Assembly (NCBI RefSeq): GCF_022899935.1
Contig: NZ_JALJCJ010000001.1
Location: forward strand, 186,001 to 250,000
Direction: 5' to 3'
DNA from: Shinella curvata
GTDB taxonomy: Bacteria; Pseudomonadota; Alphaproteobacteria; Rhizobiales; Rhizobiaceae
Length of the DNA: 64,000 nucleotides
Part shown: positions 56,581-64,000 of the stretch, piece after piece
Layout: each line of letters starts with the position of its first letter
Numbering within the stretch: the stretch's first letter is position 1
Translations under genes and position numbers: made by a program
Notes under the pieces: generated by a model
Told to the model about the DNA's origin: nothing
Seen by the model: the letters and a program-made list of their open reading frames with translations, nothing else
Databases searched by the model: none

Positions 56581-57507
56581 TCAGCCCTTGGCGACGGCTG
56601 CAACTTCAGCGGCGAAGTCCGACTCTTCCTTCTCGACGCCTTCGCCGAGCAGGAGGCGGGCCATGCCGACGACTTCGATCGGCGCGCCGACGGTCTTTTC
56701 AGCTTCCTTGACGGCAGCGCCAACCGTGAGGTCGGGGTTCATGACGAAGGCCTGCGACAGCAGGGCGACTTCTTCGAAGAACTTGCGCATGCGGCCTTCA
56801 ACCATCTTTTCGATGATCGCGTCCGGCTTGCCGGAAGCGCGCGACTGCTCGATGAAGACGTTGCGTTCGCGTTCGGCGACGGCAGCATCGACTTCTTCGG
56901 CGCGGATGGCGAGCGGTGCCGTTGCAGCAACGTGCATGGCAACCTGGCGGCCGATGGCAGTCAGGGCTTCCTTGTCGCCGGTCGACTTCAGCGCGACGAG
57001 AACGCCGAGCTTGCCGAGGCGATCAGCGGCAGCGTTATGGATGTAGGTCGCGACGACGCCGTCTTCGACCGACAGGGCAACCGAGCGGCGCAGGTTCATG
57101 TTTTCGCCGATGGTGGCAACCGCGTCCTTGATCGTGTCGGTGACCGACTTGCCGGTTGCCGGATAGGTGGCAGCACCTACGGCTTCAACGGTACCGTCGG
57201 TGGTGAGCGCTACGTCGGCAACGCCGCGAACGATCGTCTGGAAGGCGTCGTTACGGGCAACGAAGTCGGTTTCCGAGTTGACTTCGACGACGACGGCCTT
57301 GGTGCCGGCGCTGGCGATGCCGATGAGGCCTTCAGCAGCCGTGCGGCCCGACTTCTTGTCGGCCTTGGCGATACCCTTGGCGCGCAGCCAGTCGATCGCT
57401 GCTTCGATGTCGCCGTCGTTTTCAGCCAGCGCCTTCTTGCAGTCCATCATGCCTGCGCCGGACTTTTCGCGCAGTTCCTTCACCAGTGCAGCGGTGATTT
57501 CAGCCAT
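56581..57507 (-). CDS. tsf: Elongation factor Ts
   Basis: A 308-aa nucleotide-exchange factor for EF-Tu. The N-terminal [20 protein letters not shown] and the core segment [12 protein letters not shown] are conserved. It lies 245 bases after rpsB, with a hairpin between them. Confidence 0.97.
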   Translation of the reverse strand: MAEITAALVKELREKSGAGMMDCKKALAENDGDIEAAIDWLRAKGIAKADKKSGRTAAEGLIGIASAGTKAVVVEVNSETDFVARNDAFQTIVRGVADVALTTDGTVEAVGAATYPATGKSVTDTIKDAVATIGENMNLRRSVALSVEDGVVATYIHNAAADRLGKLGVLVALKSTGDKEALTAIGRQVAMHVAATAPLAIRAEEVDAAVAERERNVFIEQSRASGKPDAIIEKMVEGRMRKFFEEVALLSQAFVMNPDLTVGAAVKEAEKTVGAPIEVVGMARLLLGEGVEKEESDFAAEVAAVAKG

Positions 57508-57667
57508 TGTGAGCCTCTTGTCGGTTGTTGCGTGCCGCCGGAAAACCGCGGCGAACTCAAGGTTTTGGGAACGAATGTACCCGGAAATGTGACAGGGTGA
57601 TGAATATCACCGCTGGCCTGCCGTTTTGAAACCGCGACCCTTGAGGGTCATCGAAAAGCAGGACCTT

Positions 57668-57709
57668 TATAAACAAGCCGAGGCCAGGGATCGTCTCTCT
57701 GGCCTCGGT
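57668..57709 (-). terminator. Hairpin between rpsB and tsf (terminator or attenuator)
   Basis: A 10-bp stem CCGAGGCCAG/CTGGCCTCGG with an 11-base loop, followed on the minus strand by CTTGTTTATAAA. It lies 43 bases past rpsB and probably sets the rpsB to tsf ratio. Confidence 0.6.
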
Positions 57710-57752
57710 TGATCAGGAAAGAAGGAGCGAAGGTGTCGCTCCGACCTTTGCC

Positions 57753-58514
57753 TTACGCTTCGGCTTCGAGAGCCGGCTCGACCGGAACTTCAGCCGAGGC
57801 GCCGAGGTCACGGCCCGAAGCGCCCTGCTGGCGCGCGATGCCGTCGATGGCAGCGCGGGCGATCAGGTCGCAGTACAGAGCGATGGCGCGCGAGGCGTCG
57901 TCGTTGCCGGGGATCGGGAAATCGATCGGATCCGGGTCGCAGTTGGAGTCGATGACGGCGACGACCGGAATGCCAAGACGCTTGGCTTCTTCGATCGCGA
58001 TCGATTCCTTGTTGGTGTCGATGATGAACATCAGGTCCGGCGTGCCGCCCATGTCGCGGATACCGCCGAGAGCCTTTTCAAGCTTTTCGCGCTCGCGCTC
58101 AAGGTTCAGGCGCTCCTTCTTCGAATAGCCAGAGCCTTCCGAAGCGAGGATTTCGTCGAGCTTGCGCAGGCGCTGGATCGAGTTGGAGATGGTCTTCCAG
58201 TTCGTCAGCATGCCGCCGAGCCAGCGGGCGTTGACGTAGTACTGGGCCGAACGCTTGGCAGCGTCAGCGATGATGTCGGAAGCCTGACGCTTCGTGCCGA
58301 CAAACAGAACGCGGCCGCCGCCGGCAACCGTGTCGGACACGACCTGAAGGGCGCGCGACAGCATCGGAACGGTCTGGGCCAGGTCGATGATGTGAACGTT
58401 GTTGCGATCGCCGAAGATGTACGGCTTCATCTTCGGGTTCCAGCGGTGCGTCTGGTGGCCGAAGTGAATGCCGGCTTCGAGAAGCTGGCGCATAGAGAAA
58501 TCGGGCAATGCCAT
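57753..58514 (-). CDS. rpsB: 30S ribosomal protein S2
   Basis: A 253-aa ribosomal protein. [20 protein letters not shown] and [20 protein letters not shown] are diagnostic. The C-terminus has an Ala/Glu-rich tail, as in other rhizobia. The 188 bases upstream hold no gene and should contain the promoter and the leader of this operon, which starts the long minus-strand locus down to lpxB. Confidence 0.97.
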   Translation of the reverse strand: MALPDFSMRQLLEAGIHFGHQTHRWNPKMKPYIFGDRNNVHIIDLAQTVPMLSRALQVVSDTVAGGGRVLFVGTKRQASDIIADAAKRSAQYYVNARWLGGMLTNWKTISNSIQRLRKLDEILASEGSGYSKKERLNLEREREKLEKALGGIRDMGGTPDLMFIIDTNKESIAIEEAKRLGIPVVAVIDSNCDPDPIDFPIPGNDDASRAIALYCDLIARAAIDGIARQQGASGRDLGASAEVPVEPALEAEA

Positions 58515-58702
58515 GCCTAGTTATCCTTTTCCGGTTGAACCTCCGCAAGGCGAACAGCACTTCCTGGGAAATGCCACCGGGCGGAACGATCCGGATTTCT
58601 CCCGGACAATCCCATGCCTCACGTGTGGAATGAGCGGCCCTTTACCCTCCGTTTCCCGGAAAATCAAGGGCCGCACGGTAAAAAACACGCAGAATGCCGC
58701 GC

Positions 58703-59530
58703 CTACTTGCATTCCTGCGGCTTGAACATCTCAAGCTTGGCGAGCTTGCCGGTCAGCACGAACTCGCCGTAATCCATGGTGAGGTCCCGTGTGACGCCGT
58801 TCTCGTAAAGCTTGAACGCCATGCGGTAGACGGGCAGCGCATCGCCGTCATTGGTGTCGTTGTAATAGGCGATGGACACCGGCCAAAAGGCCTGCTTGGC
58901 GAATTTTCCGGCCTTGTCGGCATCCGGATCGCCCGCCTTCGGCATTTCCTTCTTGCCGACGACGGAGGTCGTCATCAGCGTCTTGTCGCCCGCATCCGAG
59001 CCGTCATAGAGGCGTGATTCGAAGAACCGGTCGCCCTTCTTGGCGTGCTCGATCACCTCGAGCATGTGCTCGGTCGGAAAACGGCTCTCCGCCAGTTCCA
59101 GCTTGCGCGCATCGGGCGATGTCAGGTCGACGCTGACGCCCGTCTTGTCGTCGCGCGCCGTGCCACGCACTTCCTTGTCCAGCTTCTCGTCGGTGAAGGA
59201 GCGGGTGAGGAAGCGGAAGCTGCGGCTCTTCAGATCCTCGTACGTCGTCGTCTGTTGGTCGGTGAGGCGCGTTTCCTCGCCGGTATTGACCTGCGTGACG
59301 AAGCGGAAGCTCACCGTGTAGCCGTCGCAGGGGCTGCCGTTGAACTCGTAGACCATGCGGCCGTACATGCCGGCGATGCCGGAGCGCTCGGTGGCGTCCT
59401 TGAGCTGGAGGTCGTAGACGGCGCGGTGCGGCGCAAGCCCGCTCGCCGGTGAGGCAAAGGCGCTGGTCACGCCGCTGCCGGCGAGGCATGTCCCGGCCGT
59501 GATGGCCACGACAAAGGCTGAACGAAACAT
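58703..59530 (-). CDS. eipB: EipB-family periplasmic envelope protein (DUF1849)
   Basis: A 275-aa exported protein with signal peptide MFRSAFVVAITAGTCLAGSG and AGGAGG before the ATG; 21 open codons upstream are not used. The mature protein fits DUF1849/EipB, known from Brucella as a beta-spiral protein needed for envelope integrity. The two Cys, in SPCDGYT and in the terminal PQECK, match the pair that forms a disulfide in EipB. It is monocistronic between rpsB and the divergent RidA-like gene. Confidence 0.88.
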   Translation of the reverse strand: MFRSAFVVAITAGTCLAGSGVTSAFASPASGLAPHRAVYDLQLKDATERSGIAGMYGRMVYEFNGSPCDGYTVSFRFVTQVNTGEETRLTDQQTTTYEDLKSRSFRFLTRSFTDEKLDKEVRGTARDDKTGVSVDLTSPDARKLELAESRFPTEHMLEVIEHAKKGDRFFESRLYDGSDAGDKTLMTTSVVGKKEMPKAGDPDADKAGKFAKQAFWPVSIAYYNDTNDGDALPVYRMAFKLYENGVTRDLTMDYGEFVLTGKLAKLEMFKPQECK

Positions 59531-59710
59531 CCGTTTCCTCCTGTTGAAGTCGAGCGCGATGTTATATGAACTCTTTCGGCAAAAGCGAGGCAATATCCAC
59601 GCGATGCCATATTCATTTCCAACATTGCGACAGGCCTTGCCGCAATGCCCCTCACAGCCGCAGCGCGCCGTCCCTATCTATCAAGCCGGCGATCAAGAAT
59701 GGAGACCGCA

Positions 59711-60175
59711 ATGTCCGCTGAAATCGAAAAACGCGTCAAGGAGCTGGGTTACGACATTCCAGTGGCTGCGGCCCCCGCGGCGAACTATGTGCCCTTCGTC
59801 ATCAGCGGCAACGTGCTTCACATTTCCGGCCAGCTCCCCATGCTCGATGGCAAGCTCGCGGTCACCGGTCATGTCGGCAAGGATGTTGACGTCCCTGGCG
59901 CCCAGAAAGCCGCCGAACTCTGCGCGCTCGGCCTGCTCGCCCAGGCAAAGGCCGCGCTCGGCGATCTCTCGCGCATCAAGCGCGTCATCAAGATCAACGG
60001 TTTCGTCGCCTCCACGCCCGATTTCGTCGAGCAGCACCTCGTCATCAACGGCGCCTCGAATTTCCTCGTCGGCGCACTCGGTGACGCCGGCAAACATGCA
60101 CGCGCCGCCGTCGGCATGGCCTCCCTGCCCCTGAATGCCGCCGTCGAGATCGACGCCATCATGGAAATCGCCTGA
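59711..60175 (+). CDS. RidA-family (YjgF/L-PSP) protein lacking the deaminase arginine
   Basis: A 154-aa small trimeric-type protein. The start MSAEIEKRVKELGYDI has GGAGA upstream. FVISGNVLHISGQLP and the terminal LPLNAAVEIDAIMEIA are typical of the family. At the place of the RidA catalytic Arg (ARLP in the E. coli protein) it has MASLP, with Ser. Known imine deaminases need that Arg, so this belongs with the Rid groups of uncertain function. It begins a tightly coupled run: its stop overlaps the next start by one base. Confidence 0.85.
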   Translation: MSAEIEKRVKELGYDIPVAAAPAANYVPFVISGNVLHISGQLPMLDGKLAVTGHVGKDVDVPGAQKAAELCALGLLAQAKAALGDLSRIKRVIKINGFVASTPDFVEQHLVINGASNFLVGALGDAGKHARAAVGMASLPLNAAVEIDAIMEIA

Positions 60176-60900
60176 TGCACAAATTCAACTGGCTGACCGA
60201 GCGCCCGATTGCGCATCGCGGCTATCATGATCTCAACCGGGCCATCTGGGAAAACACCCTTTCGGCCTTCGCTCGCGCGGTCGAGGCCGGTTTCGCCATC
60301 GAATGCGACCTGCAATATGTCGCCGATGCCATTCCGGTCGTCTTCCATGACGATGACCTGAAGCGTCTTTGCGGCATCGAGGGTGACGTGCGCCAGCGCA
60401 CCGCCGCCGAGCTCGGCCTGCTGACCATCGGCGGCACGGCCGACAAGGTGCCGACGTTGCGCCAACTGCTCGACCTCGTGAAGGGCCGCGTGCCGCTCGT
60501 CCTGGAGCTGAAGGGCCGCAAGGGCGACGACGACGGCTTCGCCATGGCCGTGCTCGACGCCATCGAGGGCTATGAAGGGCCGATCGCCCTGATGAGCTTC
60601 GACACGTGGCTGTTGAAGGATCTGAAGGAGATCGGCACCACACGCCCGGTCGGCCTGACAGCGGACGGCGCGCGACCGGAGAATTTTGCCGTGCATGAAG
60701 AGGCGATGCAGTACGGTCTCGACTTCATCTCCTATTACTACGGTCACCTGCCGAACGCCTTCATCAGCCGCCAGCGCGACCTTGGCAAGCAGGTCATCAC
60801 CTGGACGGTGCGCGATGACGAGGCGCGCACGATCACGGCGCTCAACGCGGACCAGATGACCTTCGAAGGCTTCGATCCGCGCGAAGCCCTGACGGCCTGA
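60175..60900 (+). CDS. Glycerophosphodiester phosphodiesterase
   Basis: A 241-aa TIM-barrel enzyme that cuts glycerophosphodiesters to glycerol 3-phosphate and an alcohol. The catalytic pattern is complete: IAHRGYHDLN and ENTLSAF near the start, ECDLQYV and VVFHDDDLKR later. No signal peptide, so it acts in the cytoplasm. Coupled to the RidA-like gene (TGATG). Confidence 0.9.
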   Translation: MHKFNWLTERPIAHRGYHDLNRAIWENTLSAFARAVEAGFAIECDLQYVADAIPVVFHDDDLKRLCGIEGDVRQRTAAELGLLTIGGTADKVPTLRQLLDLVKGRVPLVLELKGRKGDDDGFAMAVLDAIEGYEGPIALMSFDTWLLKDLKEIGTTRPVGLTADGARPENFAVHEEAMQYGLDFISYYYGHLPNAFISRQRDLGKQVITWTVRDDEARTITALNADQMTFEGFDPREALTA

Positions 60901-60901
60901 G

Positions 60902-62089
60902 GTGACGGTGCGCATCCGCGTCGAAACGAGCTTTGCCGATATTTCGGCCGAAGACTGGGGGCGCCTCGCAGGCGCCTCCAGGGCGGATGCGCAAACGCCC
61001 TACAATCCCTTCGTCAGCCATGCCTTCCTGTCCTCGCTGGAAGAATCGGGCTGCGCCACGGCCGATACCGGCTGGCTCGGTCAGCACATGCTTCTGGAAA
61101 ACGACGAGGGCGCCCTCATCGGCGCCCTGCCCGTCTATCTGAAAAACCACAGCCAGGGGGAATATGTCTTCGACCACGGCTGGGCCGATGCCTTCGAGCG
61201 GGCCGGCGGCAGCTATTATCCGAAGCTGCAGTCCTCCATCCCTTTCACGCCCGCCACTGGCCCGCGCCTCCTGCACCGGACCGATCAGCCAATCATCGAG
61301 ACACAGGCAGCCCTTGCCGGCGGCCTGAAGGAACTCGCCAAGCGCCACGGCGTCTCCTCCGCCCATGTCACCTTCGTGCCGGATGCGGAAATCCCGGTCT
61401 TCGAGGCCGCCGGCTATCTGCACCGCACCGACCAGCAGTTCCATTTCGTCAATGACGGCTACGGCTCATACGATGCCTTTCTCGAAACGCTGGCGTCGCG
61501 CAAGCGCAAGGCGTTGAAGAAGGAGCGCCGGGCGGCGCTGGAGCACGGCATCGAAATCGACTGGATGACTGGCAAGGATCTGACCGAGGCGATCTGGGAC
61601 CAGTTCTTCGCCTTCTATATGGACACCGGCAGCCGCAAATGGGGCCGCCCCTATCTCAACCGGGACTTCTACAGCCTGATCGGCGAACGCATGGCCGACG
61701 ACATCCTGCTTGTCATGGCCAAACGCGACGGCCGCTATATCGCAGGCGCGATCAACTTCATCGGCGGCGACACGCTCTACGGCCGTCACTGGGGCTGCAT
61801 CGAGGACCACCCCTTCCTGCATTTCGAGGTCTGTTACCATCAGGCCATCGATTTCGCGATCGCCAGGGGGCTGAAGCGCGTCGAAGCCGGCGCGCAGGGC
61901 GAGCACAAGTTGGCCCGCGGCTACCTGCCGACCATTACCCATTCCGCCCACTACATCACCCATGCGGGCCTGCGCCGCGCCGTTGCCGAGTATCTCGAGC
62001 GCGAGCGCAAGGACGTGGAGATGATGGGCGACTATCTGGCCGAACACGGCCCCTTCCGCCGCGGCGAACACAACAACGAGACAGAGTGA
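60902..62089 (+). CDS. GNAT-fold protein, COG3146 / DUF482 type
   Basis: A 395-aa protein of the family related to FemAB-like and GNAT acyltransferases, usually annotated as peptidogalycan biosynthesis protein. Marks are ARKRKALKKERRAAL-like (SRKRKALKKERRAA), WDQFFAFYMDTGSRKWGRPY and GLKRVEAGAQGEHKLARGY near the C-terminus. The start is GTG at 60902, one base after the GDPD stop. The reaction is not established. Confidence 0.85.
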   Translation: MTVRIRVETSFADISAEDWGRLAGASRADAQTPYNPFVSHAFLSSLEESGCATADTGWLGQHMLLENDEGALIGALPVYLKNHSQGEYVFDHGWADAFERAGGSYYPKLQSSIPFTPATGPRLLHRTDQPIIETQAALAGGLKELAKRHGVSSAHVTFVPDAEIPVFEAAGYLHRTDQQFHFVNDGYGSYDAFLETLASRKRKALKKERRAALEHGIEIDWMTGKDLTEAIWDQFFAFYMDTGSRKWGRPYLNRDFYSLIGERMADDILLVMAKRDGRYIAGAINFIGGDTLYGRHWGCIEDHPFLHFEVCYHQAIDFAIARGLKRVEAGAQGEHKLARGYLPTITHSAHYITHAGLRRAVAEYLERERKDVEMMGDYLAEHGPFRRGEHNNETE

Positions 62090-62104
62090 GACCGGGAGAC
62101 GAGC

Positions 62105-62524
62105 ATGAGCTACGACACCAACAACATTTTCGCAAAAATCCTGCGCGGCGAAATCCCCTCGCACCGCGTCTATGAGGACGAACACACATTCGCCTTCATG
62201 GATGTCATGCCGCAGGCAAACGGCCACACGCTCGTCATCCCCAAAACCCAGTCGCGCAATATCCTCGATGCCGATCCGGAAACGCTGGCCCGCCTGCTGC
62301 CCGTCGTGCAGAAGGTCGCCGTCGCGGCCAAGGAAGCTTTCGAGGCCGATGGCGTGACGGTCATCCAGTTCAACGAACCGGCCGCCGGCCAGACCGTCTA
62401 TCACCTGCATTTCCACGTCATCCCGCGCGTTGAAGGCCTGCCGCTCAAGCCGCATACCGGCACGATGGAAGACCAGGGCGTGCTTGCGGCAAATGCCGAA
62501 AAACTCCGCAAGGCACTGGCGTGA
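62105..62524 (+). CDS. HIT-family nucleotide-binding protein
   Basis: A 139-aa histidine-triad protein, probably an AMP-lysine-type hydrolase like HinT. The triad is seen in YHLHFHVIPR near residue 100 (HxHxH). The N-terminal IFAKILRGEIPSHRVYEDE is typical. GGGAGACGAG precedes the ATG. It lies 15 bases after the GNAT-like gene, and its stop overlaps the next start. Confidence 0.92.
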   Translation: MSYDTNNIFAKILRGEIPSHRVYEDEHTFAFMDVMPQANGHTLVIPKTQSRNILDADPETLARLLPVVQKVAVAAKEAFEADGVTVIQFNEPAAGQTVYHLHFHVIPRVEGLPLKPHTGTMEDQGVLAANAEKLRKALA

Positions 62525-62970
62525 TGGCTGCCCTCACCCGCCGCACCCTCCTGCTCGGCCTCGCCAGCGTCGCGCTGGCCGCAGCCCTGCCGGCGTTTCC
62601 CGTCTTTGCGGCCGAACGGCCGGAGCAGATCATCGAGAAGGTCTATGCGTCCTATGCCAATGACGGCAACGGCCCGCAGGACGTCCCCTATCTGGCGGAT
62701 GTCGCCGAGCAGCTGTCGGGCGAAAACCATCCGGGCTTCGATTTCTTCATCGACGCGCAGGATTTCGACAAGGTCTCTGCCGTCGTCACGCTGGTTTCGG
62801 AGAGCGACAAGGATGCCGTTGTACGCGCCGAGATGACGAATTTCGGCACGACGAAGACGGTTGAGATCGACTTCGTGAAGAACGGCGGCGCCTGGAAGAT
62901 CGGCAATGTCCGCTATCCCGTCGCCGGCGGCTTTGATCTTCGCCAGAGCCTCGGCCTCAGCGCGCTCTAA
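62524..62970 (+). CDS. Exported DUF3828-like protein
   Basis: A 148-aa product with a twin-arginine-like N-terminus (MAALTRRTLLLGLASVALAA) and a cleavage site near residue 29 (FA-A). The TRRTLLLG segment would suit Tat export, but it lacks the full consensus. The mature part resembles DUF3828: VYASYAN early, then DFFIDAQDF and VEIDFVKNGGAWKIGNVRYP. Function unknown. ATG at 62524 (TGATG overlap with the HIT gene); a GTG one codon earlier is also open. It overlaps the convergent azlD end by four bases. Confidence 0.65.
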   Translation: MAALTRRTLLLGLASVALAAALPAFPVFAAERPEQIIEKVYASYANDGNGPQDVPYLADVAEQLSGENHPGFDFFIDAQDFDKVSAVVTLVSESDKDAVVRAEMTNFGTTKTVEIDFVKNGGAWKIGNVRYPVAGGFDLRQSLGLSAL

Positions 62971-63311
62971 GCGCCGATTATCGCAAGTCCCGCGGCCAGG
63001 AAGGCAATGGCCGCGGCAATGCCCAGAATCTGGCGGAAGCGGCCGCCGAAGAAGAAAAAGAGCGCACCGGCCAGCACCGCGCCCAGCCGCAGCCAGAGCG
63101 GCGAGCTTTCCAGCGTTCCCGTCGGAAAGAAGATCAGCTTGGCGATGACGGCCGCCACCAGCGCCGTAGCAACCGCCCGCACCCAGTTCAGCACTTCGGA
63201 CTTTTCATCGATGCGGTTGCCTGCAATCACGCCGGACCAGCGCCAGAAATCCGTGGCGAGCCAGCCGGCAATGGCGATGTAGATATAGGGCCAGGGACCT
63301 TCGAAGCTCAT
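62967..63311 (-). CDS. AzlD-family branched-chain amino acid exporter small subunit
   Basis: A 114-aa membrane protein with four spans, the AzlD form (short partner of AzlC). The N-terminus PYIYIAIAGWLATDFWRW and the LNWVRAVATALVAAVIAKL segment fit the family, which exports branched-chain amino acids or analogues. It overlaps azlC by four bases and ends convergently against the DUF3828-like gene. Confidence 0.8.
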   Translation of the reverse strand: MSFEGPWPYIYIAIAGWLATDFWRWSGVIAGNRIDEKSEVLNWVRAVATALVAAVIAKLIFFPTGTLESSPLWLRLGAVLAGALFFFFGGRFRQILGIAAAIAFLAAGLAIIGA

Positions 63312-63991
63312 CGCTTTCCCTCCCTCTGCCGCAACATCCGTTCTCCCAACCAGGCGAGCGTGCCGCCGATGATGCCGGTGAGCAGGATGTCGTATTCAGG
63401 CGCAATCACCGCGAAGAGATAGCCGAACGCAAGGCCGATGCCGAGCGCCCAGTAGATCACGCGGTGGCGCGCGGAAATCCAGATCGAGGTCAGGAAATAG
63501 ACCGGCGTCAGGAAGAACAGGCAGCCGGAGACGATGGGCGGGAATTCCGAGACCGCGCCATAGACGAGACCGACCAGCACGATGTTGGTGAGCGTCAGCG
63601 TGATGCCGAAGCCCGCGAAGAAGGCCACGCGGCCGTAACGCGGCACGTCGCGCACATGTTCCATGGCAAAGACCCAGGCGGTGATGGCGACGAAATGCGA
63701 GACGATGAGCAGGAGCCAGGTCGGCGTCCGACTGGTGCGGATTTCCGGGATCAGCGCAGCCACCATCGGCATCATGCGCACGGAGGAAAGCGTCACGGCC
63801 AGGAACGCCGTCGCGATATGCGCACCCGACAGCATGGAGCCGACAAGGATAACTTTTGCCGGCAGTGCCCAGACCATGCCGGTCATGAACATGACCTGCC
63901 CGACCGGGATTTTCGCCTCCGCGGTGAAGGCGGCGAAGCCAACGAAGGAGAGCATGAGGATGATTGCCGGCAGGCTGAACAGCCCGCGCAT
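63308..63991 (-). CDS. AzlC-family branched-chain amino acid exporter large subunit (start near or beyond window edge)
   Basis: A 227-aa inner-membrane protein, partner of AzlD. It has about seven spans, with the AzlC order of a first helix (LPAIILMLSFVGFAAFT), MFMTGMVWALPAKVILVGSM and then RMMPMVAALIPEI. The ATG at 63991 is the first in the window, but the frame stays open to the edge, so the true start could lie further out. Coupled to azlD by a 4-base overlap. Confidence 0.82.
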   Translation of the reverse strand: MRGLFSLPAIILMLSFVGFAAFTAEAKIPVGQVMFMTGMVWALPAKVILVGSMLSGAHIATAFLAVTLSSVRMMPMVAALIPEIRTSRTPTWLLLIVSHFVAITAWVFAMEHVRDVPRYGRVAFFAGFGITLTLTNIVLVGLVYGAVSEFPPIVSGCLFFLTPVYFLTSIWISARHRVIYWALGIGLAFGYLFAVIAPEYDILLTGIIGGTLAWLGERMLRQREGKR

Positions 63992-64000
63992 GCCGATAAG

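Overview
The window looks like chromosomal DNA of a Rhizobiales (Rhizobiaceae-like) alphaproteobacterium. The basis is the high GC content with long antisense shadow frames, the rpsB-to-lpxB envelope locus, a phosphatidylcholine synthase, a LexA site of the GAAC-N7-GAAC type used by alphaproteobacteria, an EipB (DUF1849) protein, a DUF992 protein and a RIME-like palindromic repeat. No plasmid or replication functions were seen.

Layout. (1) 1-7.9 kb: the end of purC, then a minus-strand run rlpA, a DacA-like protein with altered active-site motifs, tmk, holB, metG, tatD and an MBL-fold hydrolase. (2) 8.55-14.06 kb: a decayed prophage or island flanked by a 39-nt direct repeat of the 5' half of tRNA-Ser(UGA). 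It holds an RTX-type protein, a frameshifted tailspike gene, a membrane coiled-coil protein and the C-terminal remains of an integrase. (3) 14.1-17.6 kb: a possible small RNA, small conserved genes, a DUF992 protein and a Kef-type antiporter. (4) 17.7-28.3 kb: a GntR regulator, a BMP-type ABC importer, a quinone oxidoreductase, Pcs, a UbiH-family monooxygenase, an AEC transporter, a RIME-like repeat and CcdA; then tRNA-Lys at 28.6 kb. (5) 28.8-37.5 kb: a five-gene, one-direction cluster of a NOX-like flavocytochrome, a tetraheme c-type cytochrome of 1084 aa, an OmpA-family protein and two exported caspase-like proteases. (6) 37.7-43.6 kb: a small exported protein, a serralysin-like RTX protease, lexA with its SOS box, and comEC. 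(7) 43.9-58.5 kb: gltA, then the convergent locus rpsB-tsf-pyrH-frr-uppS-cdsA-rseP-bamA-lpxD-fabZ-lpxA-lpxI-lpxB for translation, undecaprenyl and phospholipid precursors, outer-membrane assembly and lipid A. (8) 58.7-64 kb: eipB, a coupled run RidA-GDPD-GNAT-like-HIT-DUF3828, and the end of an azlCD pair.

The strongest candidate for an undescribed system is region 5. Its genes overlap or lie close together. Four of the five products carry export signals, and the fifth is an integral membrane electron carrier. Three share a DUF4384-like C-terminal module, and both caspase-like proteins carry a canonical EF-hand loop. I infer a periplasmic system linking transmembrane electron transfer, a multiheme cytochrome, a peptidoglycan anchor and calcium-responsive proteases. 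Its function is not known to me. All family names come from reading motifs by eye; no searches were run.
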